From positions 1-48,012 of the forward strand of contig JBGFRR010000150.1 of the NCBI GenBank assembly GCA_041695045.1: 48,012 bases of DNA, given 5' to 3'. The DNA is from JBGFRR01 sp041695045. GTDB taxonomy: Bacteria; Bacteroidota; Ignavibacteria; UBA10030. The position numbers and the translations under genes were made by a program. Under the pieces are notes generated by a model. That model was not told the DNA's origin. It searched no databases and worked only from the letters and a program-made list of their open reading frames with translations. Position 1 is the first letter of the stretch. Each line of letters starts with the position of its first letter. Positions 25,388 to 33,843 of the stretch are shown here, one piece after another.

Positions 25388-27202
25388 TTACTTCACCAAC
25401 TGCATCTTTCTGCTCTCAACAAACTCTCCAGCTCTGAGGCGATAGATGTAGACTCCGGTAGGCAGGCCGCTTGCATCGAAGAGCACCTGATGATCGCCCG
25501 TGCCTCTGATGCCGTCCACCAGCACTCGCACCTCCCGACCCAGCAGATCGTACACCGCTAATGTCACTTTCTCTTCATGCGGGATGCGGAAGGAGATGAG
25601 GGTGGTAGGATTGAAAGGATTCGGGAAGTTCTGATTCAAACGAAATGCAATCGGTGGTGAAACTTGTTGTTCGATGCCCTCGACGCCGCCGGCGCTCAAT
25701 CCCATGATGTTGCTGGGTTGGCTTTCATTCTGAAGCCCATCGAGCGCAGTGACGGCATAGTAGTACGTCAGACCCGTTGGTGGGAGTGTCGATTCTGCGT
25801 AGCTTGTGGTTGTTTGAATGGAGACGATCAGTCTCGGGTCGTTGTAGTTGATGGGGAGCGAAGGAGAGCGATAGACAACGTACTGGCTGGCGGCCTCACC
25901 ATCGGATGCAACCGTCGGCGCGCTCCAGCTCACCACGGCCGAGGAGTTTAATTTCGTGATGGTCAATGCGTTCGGAGCGTTGGGGGGCGTTGTTTCCTTC
26001 CACGGCATGATTGGCGGAAGGGCAGGATATTTATACAGGTCGGTCCGCAACGAATCGGCAAAGCCGTCGGGATTGTCGGTAATTCCGAACCGCGCACGGA
26101 AAAAGACGCTTCCCAACGTGCCGGCGGTGTTCCGGTTCAACCGTATTTGGTCCAGCACTTCCGATGCACCCCAGTAGTGGTCGGTGTCGGTGATACGCCA
26201 GGCGGCGTGTCCCGGATAGAAATGCCGCCCGCTGCTCGACACCACCGATGCCCACCACGGCATGAGTTTCCCGTAATCTTGCTCGCCATAAAACGGCCAG
26301 TACAGTTGAGGCGTCAGATAATCGATGGTACGCTGTTGAAGCCAAGCGAGCGCATCGCAGAAGATATCATAGTACGCAGAAAGTCCCACGATTCCCTGTG
26401 GCGTTCCACTCTTCCAAATGCCGAACGGACTGATTCCAAATTTAACCCGCGGATTGATCGCGAGAATGGTATCGTACACTTGCTTAACGAAGATGTTGAC
26501 GTTATCTCTTCTCCACATGTTGATGTCGGTGAAACCACGCGGCTCATCATCAAAGGTTGCCTGATCTTCCGTCGTGATTTTGGGTGAATAGGGATAGAAG
26601 TAGTCATCAAAATGAACGCCGTCGATCTCCGGATACCGCCTGACGACATCACCAATCACTCGTGCGATGTAGTTGCGCACAGCACTCATCCCCGGATTCA
26701 ACATCTTGAGCGATCCAAAGGTCAGGATCCAGCCGGGATTCGTGTTGATGACGTGATTGGAAGCGAGAGGATAGGTGCCGACTCGCCGCTCCGCACGATA
26801 CGGATTGAACCACGCATGCAGCTCCATCCCACGCGCGTGCGCCTCTTGAATGGCGAATTGAAGCGGATCAAACGGAACGACGGGAGCCCTCCCCTGTTGC
26901 CCTGTTAACCAGAAGGACCACGGCTCGATCGTGGATGGATACATCGCATCACATTCAGGTCTGATCTGGAAAATGACCGCATTGATGCCGGCACGTTCCA
27001 AGCCGTCGAGAATGGTGACGAGTTCGTTTCTCTGTGTCTGCGGATCTCCTCCCCTTGTGGAGGGCCAGTCGAGGTTCACTACCGTCGCAATCCATGCACC
27101 CCGGAACTCCCTCTTCTGCGCGACTTGCGCAAGCAGGTGGTACGGTAACGTGAGGAGGACTCCCAACACCATCAATTGAGCACAACGATTCATTGGATTC
27201 AT
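25388..27202 (-). CDS. GHL10-type glycosidase-like protein with FN3 and T9SS tail (copy 2)
   Basis: A 604-residue paralogue of the 796-residue protein downstream. Signal peptide (VLLTLPYHLLAQ), GHL10/DUF187 barrel to about residue 400 with GAWIATVVNLDWP, ELHAWFNPYRA, EIDGVHFDDYFYPY and YLTPQLYWPFYG. A single FN3 domain (about 410-505) and a T9SS sorting domain beginning at NFPNPFNPTTLISF complete it. It is about 190 residues shorter because it lacks the extra FN3/CBM-like modules. ATG 27202 has GGAG with 6-nt spacing; a second ATG three codons later corresponds to the start of the paralogue. Probably exported through T9SS and active on a glycan; substrate unknown. Confidence 0.9.
   Translation of the reverse strand: MNPMNRCAQLMVLGVLLTLPYHLLAQVAQKREFRGAWIATVVNLDWPSTRGGDPQTQRNELVTILDGLERAGINAVIFQIRPECDAMYPSTIEPWSFWLTGQQGRAPVVPFDPLQFAIQEAHARGMELHAWFNPYRAERRVGTYPLASNHVINTNPGWILTFGSLKMLNPGMSAVRNYIARVIGDVVRRYPEIDGVHFDDYFYPYSPKITTEDQATFDDEPRGFTDINMWRRDNVNIFVKQVYDTILAINPRVKFGISPFGIWKSGTPQGIVGLSAYYDIFCDALAWLQQRTIDYLTPQLYWPFYGEQDYGKLMPWWASVVSSSGRHFYPGHAAWRITDTDHYWGASEVLDQIRLNRNTAGTLGSVFFRARFGITDNPDGFADSLRTDLYKYPALPPIMPWKETTPPNAPNALTITKLNSSAVVSWSAPTVASDGEAASQYVVYRSPSLPINYNDPRLIVSIQTTTSYAESTLPPTGLTYYYAVTALDGLQNESQPSNIMGLSAGGVEGIEQQVSPPIAFRLNQNFPNPFNPTTLISFRIPHEEKVTLAVYDLLGREVRVLVDGIRGTGDHQVLFDASGLPTGVYIYRLRAGEFVESRKMQLVK
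27089..27194 (-). repeat. Signal-peptide-region repeat, copy 2
   Basis: Partner of 22739-22844. Near-identity starts around the codons for GAWIATV and runs to the start codon region, then stops, although the encoded domain remains recognisably homologous beyond it. Confidence 0.8.
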
Positions 27203-27256
27203 TGTATGCTCCTCTCTCTCATGAGGATCATTTTTCGTCGAAACAGAAACACCCGA

Positions 27257-27775
27257 CTATAACTGATACAACTTCACCTTCTTCTTCTCCATGAGCTCTC
27301 CCACATCGCGCCGAATCGTTCGACTGCTTACTCCCAGAATCCGTTCCAGGCCTTCTTGCGTCAGCAATCTTCCCTGGTCATACGCTTCTTCCGTCACCCG
27401 CAAGATCTGAACCTTCCGCATTGCACTATCTCCGAACCGAGCTTGAACATCCCGGTCGCTGGTCAGTTCCTTCGTCAGCCTCACCCGCACCTTCTTCAAC
27501 TCCTCTATCGACTTACCAGGTCCTTCCTCGGCGCTCACACACGTATACTCGATCTGCCCTGCGCCGATCTCTCGATTCTCAAAGAACATCTCCTCTACAA
27601 CTTCTAACACCCCGCGACTCTCTCGCGGACTAAACTCTGCGCCAAAGGCGCATGAGCCTCTGGCTCAAAACTCCCGCTCTAATCGACCTACAAACTCATG
27701 CTCTCGCGTTTTCTTCCTCAGTCGGTTGTACTCCGCTTGTCGATGGACCGACTTCCATCGGGTCGTTATCTGCAT
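27257..27775 (-). pseudogene. Interrupted DUF1670-like gene (copy 1)
   Basis: Begins at an ATG preceded by GGAGG (4-nt spacing) and encodes MQITTRWKSVHRQAEYN, then LEREF, where TGA interrupts the frame. The TGA lies in a 30-nt double hairpin flanked by GAGTTT repeats. Deleting one repeat plus the hairpins restores a continuous LEREF-SPRESRGVLEVVEEMFFE frame. The remainder has EEGPGKSIEELKKVRVRLT, RVTEEAYDQGRLLTQEGL and a helix-turn-helix (RILGVSSRTIRRDVGEL), which I recognise as the DUF1670 family. It ends at KKVKLYQL, earlier than full-length members, so the C-terminus is also lost. A shorter ORF from 27610 might still be translated. Family assignment is from memory of its motifs. Confidence 0.6.
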
Positions 27776-28102
27776 TCGTCCTCCTATGTTTGTGTTCTTG
27801 CTCCGAGCTGAAGAAGATAACCTTCCTCATCCCTTTCTGCAAGAAAAGTGGGAGGACAAATGTCCTTATTTCATCAGAATCATCTTGTTCGCTTGCCGAT
27901 AACTGCCGGACGTCAGGACATAGATGTATGTTCCCGATGGCAAGCCCGACGCATCGAAGGTGGTGGAGTACGACCCGGCATCCAGGTGCTCGTTCACCAG
28001 CACTCTCACCTCACGTCCCATAACATCGTACACCCTCAAGGTCGTCAGACCAGCGGCCGGCAGTTCAAACCTGATCGTGGTGGACGGGTTGAAGGGGTTC
28101 GG
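27414..28102. repeat. 689-bp perfect direct repeat, copy 1
   Basis: Identical base for base to 37300-37988. On the minus strand it holds the last 78 codons of the T9SS-tailed propeller gene (starting at the first proline codon of NYPNPFNP), its stop codon, the intergenic region, and the 5' part of the DUF1670-like pseudogene including its double hairpin. To the left of 27414 the DUF1670-like sequence continues naturally, so this is probably the donor copy. Confidence 0.95.
27632..27673. repeat. Double-hairpin insertion with 6-bp flanking repeats (copy 1)
   Basis: Two adjacent perfect hairpins with 6-bp arms and 3-base loops, TGCGCC-AAA-GGCGCA (27638-27652) and TGAGCC-TCT-GGCTCA (27653-27667). 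They are bracketed by AAACTC at 27632-27637 and 27668-27673. It lies inside the DUF1670-like gene and introduces the in-frame TGA. The direct repeats look like a target-site duplication of a REP/MITE-like palindromic element. A third hairpin (CCGCGA ... TCGCGG, 27612-27628) lies next to it in coding sequence. Confidence 0.7.
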
Positions 28103-29215
28103 ATAGTTTTGAGACAATGAGTACCCCTCTACGATCGTTTCCCTCTCGCGCTCCACTCGCGTGACTGTTTTGACAAACATCTTCACAGAGTTCGAATCGG
28201 CCAGGAACATCGTCACGTACGCCGTGTCGCCGGTCGATGTGAACGCAATTCCTCGTGCTCTTCGCCGCTGGACGTTCCTGACTGTATCGTCAAATGTCGG
28301 ATTGTCGGGAAACGTAACGCCCCATTTGAGGCTGTCGACGACTCGTTTTGTTACTGTATTGTATGCATAAAACGTCGATTCTGTCCAGGGCGCAGTTGGC
28401 GGATTTTCCATGGAACCTGCGGCAACCCAGAGCAGCGGTTTCGCGCCCTTCCTTGGTTGCCACCCGATTGCCTCGCACTGTGCTCCTTTGAAGATTGTAT
28501 CTACAACGGTGTAGGCGCCGAAGCCGGGTCCCAAAGCGTTGCGAAACACATAGACTCCGTTGGGACTCCCCCCACCTCTGTAAATATTTGGAAGGTACAT
28601 CGTGGTTCCGTCTCCGGAGACGGCCAGGGCCCTCGAAATACTTCGTGTGGAGTCTAACGCATTGCCAATAAAGCTGAAATCACTGCCGTAAATCTTCACA
28701 GGATGGCCTCCCCCGACCACTCTGCTGACAAATATGTTTCCGGCAGAGTCCACACCCGCCGCGGTAATAGCGGCACCGGGGAAGACACCTTCGATTTTGT
28801 TGATTCCAACTCCCGTCTTGTAGTCAATGCGGAATATCCTGTGGAAACTGGAATATAGGATGTTGCCCTTGTGATCAGTGGTAATCCCCCGCCCGGACAT
28901 ATTCCAGTTGAGCGAGTCGCCGAGGATGATCTTCACCGGTGAAAATGGGGCCTTTCTTCCATCGGGATAAAAAACGAAGATCTCCCGCCTCCGCGCATTG
29001 ATACCGGACCCGATGGTCACTGTGTCAGTGGCATCGAAAGGAGCCATCCAGATCTTCCCTTCGGGATCAACGGCCACTCCATGACTTCCCCAAAGATTGT
29101 CTGGCTTCCACGGGCTCTTGAACGGAGAATAAGCCCTCACAGACTGCCATTGAGCGACGACTGTAGCAGGCAGCAGAAGCAAGAGAGCAAAGGTGAGCAC
29201 GGTAAATTTTCTCAT
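27866..29215 (-). CDS. Secreted beta-propeller protein with T9SS tail (cassette 1, gene 5)
   Basis: A 449-residue secreted protein: signal peptide to about residue 21 (LLLLLPATVVAQ), then NHL/SMP30-like propeller blades (GVAVDPEGKIWMAP, GITTDHKGNILYSS, GVDSAGNIFVS, ALAVSGDGTTMYLP, GIAFTSTGDTAYVT), then a T9SS type A sorting domain from NYPNPFNPSTTIRF to the end. GGGAGG with 5-nt spacing supports the ATG. It is the last gene of cassette 1 and paralogous to 37752-39125. The propellers differ throughout, but the last 78 codons are identical in DNA. The fold suggests binding to a ligand or partner at the cell surface; no catalytic motif is seen. Confidence 0.85.
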   Translation of the reverse strand: MRKFTVLTFALLLLLPATVVAQWQSVRAYSPFKSPWKPDNLWGSHGVAVDPEGKIWMAPFDATDTVTIGSGINARRREIFVFYPDGRKAPFSPVKIILGDSLNWNMSGRGITTDHKGNILYSSFHRIFRIDYKTGVGINKIEGVFPGAAITAAGVDSAGNIFVSRVVGGGHPVKIYGSDFSFIGNALDSTRSISRALAVSGDGTTMYLPNIYRGGGSPNGVYVFRNALGPGFGAYTVVDTIFKGAQCEAIGWQPRKGAKPLLWVAAGSMENPPTAPWTESTFYAYNTVTKRVVDSLKWGVTFPDNPTFDDTVRNVQRRRARGIAFTSTGDTAYVTMFLADSNSVKMFVKTVTRVERERETIVEGYSLSQNYPNPFNPSTTIRFELPAAGLTTLRVYDVMGREVRVLVNEHLDAGSYSTTFDASGLPSGTYIYVLTSGSYRQANKMILMK

Positions 29216-29304
29216 AATGACCTCCCTTTGTAGGTTAGGAAAAGGTTAATGAAGCTATATCGCTACTGCATGAATTAGCCTGATGTGAATCGCTTCGTCC
29301 TCCT

Positions 29305-29345
29305 CCCCGGAGTGCCATTTCCGCCTTCAAAATGGTGCTCCCGGG
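29305..29345. other. Large intergenic hairpin between cassette 1 genes 4 and 5
   Basis: The arms 29305-29320 and 29330-29345 pair over 16 positions with one mismatch and two G-U pairs around a 9-base loop. No T-run follows on either strand, so it is more likely an RNA processing, stability or attenuation element than an intrinsic terminator. A smaller hairpin occupies the equivalent gap of cassette 2. Confidence 0.55.
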
Positions 29346-29371
29346 AACGAAACGTACTCCAATAAAGGAAG

Positions 29372-30628
29372 CTACAGCGCACCACTCACCTGCGCATTGA
29401 TTCTAAAGATCTTGCTTGATCTCGTCACCGCCCCCTGCGCTGCCGTGCCCTGGACCGCGAGAAGTTCGGTCCCCTTTCCCCACACAAGAATGTGGATCGC
29501 GGACGTGATCAGTCCCGGATAGAACGAGTCGGCTTCTCCCGACGGACGCACAACGAGAATCGGGTCGTTCAGATCAGTGCCGACGAAAAGATCGCCCTGA
29601 GACGCAAAAGCAATCGAGTAGATGCTCTTTCCCGGTGCTGCGAACTTGGAAGCCGAGAAATTGAAGTAGACCTCCTGTACGCCGAGGCTGTCAGCTGAGT
29701 AGATGCGATACCGAACTACTTTCTCTAAGCTGTCGGGAAATGTCTTCCCCGCGAGGTATAGGTAGTTGTCATACACTCGCACAGCCCTGATGTTCGCTCT
29801 GAACGGGAAGGTGCGCACGCTCTTGTCAACCTTTACGCTGTAGAACTCAACGTTATGACCTGCGGCCCATATGTTTCCGGCTGCATCGAATGCGAAGTCG
29901 TAGATCCTTGTGCCGCTCGGGAGGGTCACCCAGAGGATTGGTGTCATGTTTTCACCTGGTATCTGGGCCAACGCGCGAATGTTCCAGGCGCCGTATAGTT
30001 TGCCGTCGGGCCCGAATTTCAACGACTGATACTTGGTCTCGAATCTCGTAGAGGCGTAATCACTCTTCTTCCCGTCGGGTGTGAACTTTTTCACTCCCAC
30101 ACCTCGGCCTTCAGAAAGCATCGATACAAAGATATTTCCCTGCGCATCCACGGCAGTCGCCCAAGGTTCTTCGGCGATGCTGATCCCCTTCATTTCCGCA
30201 ATTGCTGCGTCCAGTTTATAGAAGACAGTGTTGCTGAAACGCTCAGCACCCATCACAGCCACGCGCAGCCTTATGGAGTCCTTGATGAGAACTGGAGCCA
30301 GAACAAGAAGCTGTGATGGAGTCGCCTCCAGCACCTGAGCCCTGACGGCATCAAAGTATACAAGATTCTGATCTTTCACCGCGGAGAAATTCGCTCCCGC
30401 AATCGTAACCCCTGTAACTCCTGCCAGGCCGCTGGATGGGGTGACTGAGCTAATCACGGGATCTGGCCGGGCTTTGTAATCCGGATCAAACAGGCTTGGT
30501 GTATCCTCAACTGTGCAACTGCTTACGCCGAATGAGATAGCCACCAAGAATGCTCCAGTGATCAGATAGATCTGAGCCAAATACCTGAGAAATGCGATCG
30601 GCATAGGTTTATTGTGGTCAGCGTCCAT
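29372..30628 (-). CDS. IPT/TIG-domain propeller lipoprotein (cassette 1, gene 4)
   Basis: A 418-residue lipoprotein. A hydrophobic signal (IYLITGAFLVAISFG) ends in a lipobox-like VSSC with Cys near residue 38. Residues 58-140 form an IPT/TIG domain (PVISSVTPSSGLAGVTGVTI ... GANFSA). The rest is a propeller with blades such as TAVDAQGNIFVSM, LKFGPDGKLYGAW, DFAFDAAGNIWAAG and IAFASQGDLFVGT. AGGGA closely precedes the ATG at 30628, 9 bp after the PorV-like stop; an inner ATG eight codons later would also leave a good signal peptide. TIG domains occur in SusE/F-like surface glycan-binding lipoproteins, so a ligand-capture role beside the TonB receptor is plausible but inferred. Confidence 0.85.
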   Translation of the reverse strand: MDADHNKPMPIAFLRYLAQIYLITGAFLVAISFGVSSCTVEDTPSLFDPDYKARPDPVISSVTPSSGLAGVTGVTIAGANFSAVKDQNLVYFDAVRAQVLEATPSQLLVLAPVLIKDSIRLRVAVMGAERFSNTVFYKLDAAIAEMKGISIAEEPWATAVDAQGNIFVSMLSEGRGVGVKKFTPDGKKSDYASTRFETKYQSLKFGPDGKLYGAWNIRALAQIPGENMTPILWVTLPSGTRIYDFAFDAAGNIWAAGHNVEFYSVKVDKSVRTFPFRANIRAVRVYDNYLYLAGKTFPDSLEKVVRYRIYSADSLGVQEVYFNFSASKFAAPGKSIYSIAFASQGDLFVGTDLNDPILVVRPSGEADSFYPGLITSAIHILVWGKGTELLAVQGTAAQGAVTRSSKIFRINAQVSGAL

Positions 30629-30637
30629 TACCGTCCC

Positions 30638-31681
30638 TTAGTAGGAAAACCGGACTGTAATCCGGTGCACTGGATCAAAGATCCCAAATGGTGTATATGA
30701 ATAATCGGCCCCCAGGTTTAACTCGCTAATCCCTTGTTGAACGCCGACCCCCGCTGTAAGTCCGTACTCATCGTTGTTAAACATGTATCCCGCACGAACC
30801 GCGATCATGTTCATGAACACATACTCGGCCCCGATGTTTATCTGTTCCGGATAATCGCGAGGGTGTGTTGCATCTACCGCAAGAAGAAGAGAATGCGTCG
30901 TCTGATCCGATGCGATGAGGTCGATCATATTCATCGAGAGTCCAATACGAAAGATCAGCGGCAGCTGAAATCCTTCGCGTTCGTATCTCACTTCTCTGGA
31001 AAAATTCCGGACGCTCACCCCAAAATTCAAGCTCCTCAGCCCGGTTTTGTACAGCATTCCGAAGTCGAAGGCGAAGACCTCTGCAATATTGTTCTTCTTG
31101 ATGAGTTCGTTCTTGTCAAACCCGATTGCACTGCTTCCCAAGTTTTGCGTCACGAATTTCACATTCCCGCCGACTGAAAACTTCTCTGTCAAGGCTTTTG
31201 CATAGCCAATTCCGATCATCAATGCCCGCGGAGTGAAGGTGCCCAGGTCAAGATACCCCTGCTCATTAGGCCACCGGACTGTTTCCTCCATTTCTCCATA
31301 GTCAACGGACATCGCCATCAGCCCGATTACCCCATAATCTCCCCCCAGGGGACTGACCGCCAGTCCTGCATGATGATGCTTGATATCCGCAATCCAACCG
31401 GTCTGGCCAAGGGCCACATCGACCAGAGACTCCATGCGGGCCATGCCAGCAGGATTGAAAAACATTGCGGGGGATGCAGATTCGACCGCCGTGAAGGCCT
31501 CGCCCATTGCAGTCACACGGGCACTTGTACCGACATTTAGGAACTTCATCCCTGTCTGCGCGAGCTTTTGCTGCGCGGGGGCTGCTCTGAAAAGCGCTGA
31601 GAGGAAGAGAGCGATCAACAAGCCGGCGCGCAGGGGAGACATAGTCCGATAGTAATTAAAAGTCTGGCTTTTCATCTTCAT
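30638..31681 (-). CDS. PorV/PorQ-family outer-membrane protein (cassette 1, gene 3)
   Basis: A 347-residue beta-barrel protein with signal peptide ending near APAQ (about residue 36). The family opening is KLAQTGMKFLNVGTSARVTAMGEAFTA, then MFFNPAGMARM, followed by alternating barrel strands and a terminal strand VHRITVRFSY. PorV shuttles T9SS cargo from the translocon to the attachment complex; members of the wider PorV/PorQ family also include FadL-like barrels. Its ATG follows directly on the TGA of the gene before it, so they are translationally linked. Its place in a cassette that encodes T9SS cargo hints at a dedicated shuttle or a porin. The paralogue is 40528-41598. Confidence 0.88.
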   Translation of the reverse strand: MKMKSQTFNYYRTMSPLRAGLLIALFLSALFRAAPAQQKLAQTGMKFLNVGTSARVTAMGEAFTAVESASPAMFFNPAGMARMESLVDVALGQTGWIADIKHHHAGLAVSPLGGDYGVIGLMAMSVDYGEMEETVRWPNEQGYLDLGTFTPRALMIGIGYAKALTEKFSVGGNVKFVTQNLGSSAIGFDKNELIKKNNIAEVFAFDFGMLYKTGLRSLNFGVSVRNFSREVRYEREGFQLPLIFRIGLSMNMIDLIASDQTTHSLLLAVDATHPRDYPEQINIGAEYVFMNMIAVRAGYMFNNDEYGLTAGVGVQQGISELNLGADYSYTPFGIFDPVHRITVRFSY

Positions 31682-33793
31682 TCACCGTATCACGACAAAT
31701 TTCTTCATGGCCCGTTCTCCCTTCGGCGTTTCGAATACCACAATATAGACACCACTCACGATGATCTGTTGCCAGGCCGTGGTTTGGAACCAATCATACG
31801 TTCCCGTACCATCGGTGTGTTCGATCGTCGTGATCAGTTCCCCTAGTTCCGAGTAGATTCTTATCGTGCACTCACCAGGAATATTCTTGAAGGTGATCTT
31901 GTTCGGTTCGTCAGGGTAGAGAAGTCGGGTTGGGTCTGCTGTCACATTGTACGGGTTCGGCACGATTCGAATCGCTGATGCATCGAGCGTCAAAGGAGCT
32001 GCCACACGACGATAGGCGGGGTCGTAAGTCTGAGTGTAGTACCGGCTGCTCAAGAGCGTGCCCGTCGGATTAAGAGTGGGATTGTTGTTAGCCGCCGGTT
32101 CCCCAACTGAGACAACATAGTAGTAGTGAGCAACATCAATGGCGGCGGTCGTATCCTCGTAACTCAAGATGTGCGGAGGGGCTTCGTAGATAAGGTAGTA
32201 CGTGCTGTCTACTCTCCCAACAGCTCGATAGACGCGGAATCCCTTTGTGCTGGGATCTCCCCGATTATACACGTCCCATCGGAGAGAGATCTTCCCTGCC
32301 CCCGAATTGACAGTGAGGGACTGCGGCGGTGGCGGCGGTTGAGGGATGTTGTACCCTGAGGAATAGTTCGCAATTGCCCGGCGGAAGGTTTGAAAGAGCG
32401 AATCCCTGCCCGTGTAAACCCATTCGTTCTTTGTCTTCGTGGCACCCGCATAAGTGATCGGCGCGTTGACATTGCCCCCGCTCACCTTAAAGGCTCTGCC
32501 GATTTCAATGCACGCCTCCCGACTCAGCCCCGCCATGGCCTCCACGATCACGAGGTGAATGCTGTCACCCGGGGCAAGTGTATAAGGCCCATAGCCCGTC
32601 GCGATAGATTGCCCCCCAGGTGTTGTGCGGCCATCCAGTCCAATGGACGGATCGCCAGCGGGGCCAATACGGTCAGCGTGGCGGGGGGACACACGTCCTC
32701 TCTGAATCCAGTCATACTCGGAAGCGTTGCGCACCGGGTTCAAGTGATTGTTCCCTGAGGTGTTCGGTTCATCTGAGCCCTCATACGACATCGTGGATGG
32801 CTGTAGCATTTCATCTGACTTGTCAGTGGCTGATCTGTCAGCATGTATCGTCGCTGTCCCTACGAACTGAGCTGCTCCCAGCCTGCCGACCGTATCGGTC
32901 CTGTCATAGAAAGGAACCCAGATCGGTCCACCTATATTGTCGTACTGAGTGAAGGGAGGATACTTTCCATGCCAAGCGTATTGAGCACGGATATCATTGT
33001 CTTTGTTCCCCGGGAAAAATGTGGCGGATGGATTATGCCCGTCACCGCGGGAATCGATCATCGTATTAATCCCCCAGCCGACTGGATTTTGTCCGATGAC
33101 GAATCGTACATCCGCGTTCACTGCGTATCGGTGATGGAAGTAGAAGTAAACCCCTTGGAGCGTCTGATTCGGTTTCTCGATTTCCGCGTCCTCATCAGTG
33201 TTTCCAGTATTCTTGAAAACGTAGTCGTAGATGAAGTAGTTGTCATGCCAGTGTTGGCTGAACTGCATTATGGTCCGGGTCATCGTAATTCCGGCCGCTG
33301 TGTTGACGACGTTGACGATCATTCTATCGGCTTTGATGGTCGGATCGACCCTGTCGTTATCCACCGGCTTCCCTTCAGATAGGTTACCGTCAACTATTAC
33401 TTCAGGTGGTTTGAATTTGCTAACCATCTCGAATTTGACCGGGAAAAATTCGCCGACTCCTGAGACGCGAGGTCCAACATGAACGACGTACGGTCCTATC
33501 GATCCGTCAGTATACGTGTAGGGATTAACTGCAATCCACAGCGCTTTGGCAGCTTGCGAGTCCTGGTAGCGATGAATCGCCGGCCATTGTATGCCGTCTT
33601 GCTGATCGGCCACGAGTCCCCGGCGGCCGACCTCTCGCTCAGAACCCATGCTTGAATACCAGTTGTGTAGTGAGCCAACACTCATCCACTTCACCCGATG
33701 TTGACCCAGCAACAAGGATGGAATCGCCAACGCTAGCACGAGCACAGCGTATCCTGTCAAACCATCTTTTCGAACTCTACGCGGTTGTTTCAT
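31682..33793 (-). CDS. Large secreted FN3-containing protein with variant C-terminal tail (cassette 1, gene 2)
   Basis: A 703-residue exported protein. From the ATG at 33793 the N-terminus is basic and then hydrophobic (TGYAVLVLALAIPSLLLGQ); a longer frame from a TTG at 33841 is unlikely. The first about 490 residues are a conserved domain without a named family that I recognise (SVGSLHNWYSS ... QAAKALWIAV ... VHVGPRVSG ... LGAAQFVG ... YGPYTLAPGDSIHLV). An FN3 domain follows (about 515-610: LRWDVYNRGDPSTKGFRVYR). The C-terminus (IRIVPNPYN ... IRIYSELGELI ... VSGVYIVVFETPKGERAMKKFVVIR-like) is a T9SS-type tail variant with NPYN in place of NPFN. The stop codon touches the start of the PorV-like gene. 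Confidence 0.82.
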   Translation of the reverse strand: MKQPRRVRKDGLTGYAVLVLALAIPSLLLGQHRVKWMSVGSLHNWYSSMGSEREVGRRGLVADQQDGIQWPAIHRYQDSQAAKALWIAVNPYTYTDGSIGPYVVHVGPRVSGVGEFFPVKFEMVSKFKPPEVIVDGNLSEGKPVDNDRVDPTIKADRMIVNVVNTAAGITMTRTIMQFSQHWHDNYFIYDYVFKNTGNTDEDAEIEKPNQTLQGVYFYFHHRYAVNADVRFVIGQNPVGWGINTMIDSRGDGHNPSATFFPGNKDNDIRAQYAWHGKYPPFTQYDNIGGPIWVPFYDRTDTVGRLGAAQFVGTATIHADRSATDKSDEMLQPSTMSYEGSDEPNTSGNNHLNPVRNASEYDWIQRGRVSPRHADRIGPAGDPSIGLDGRTTPGGQSIATGYGPYTLAPGDSIHLVIVEAMAGLSREACIEIGRAFKVSGGNVNAPITYAGATKTKNEWVYTGRDSLFQTFRRAIANYSSGYNIPQPPPPPQSLTVNSGAGKISLRWDVYNRGDPSTKGFRVYRAVGRVDSTYYLIYEAPPHILSYEDTTAAIDVAHYYYVVSVGEPAANNNPTLNPTGTLLSSRYYTQTYDPAYRRVAAPLTLDASAIRIVPNPYNVTADPTRLLYPDEPNKITFKNIPGECTIRIYSELGELITTIEHTDGTGTYDWFQTTAWQQIIVSGVYIVVFETPKGERAMKKFVVIR

Positions 33794-33843
33794 TGGTGTG
33801 ATGTCATCTGTCAATGGAACTTGTGAGACGCACGCATGCAATT

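Noticed and set aside
27652..28023. Plus-strand open frame of 123 codons present twice (also 37538-37909)
   Set aside because: It is duplicated only because it lies in the 689-bp repeat, opposite the T9SS tail and intergenic region; no independent coding evidence.
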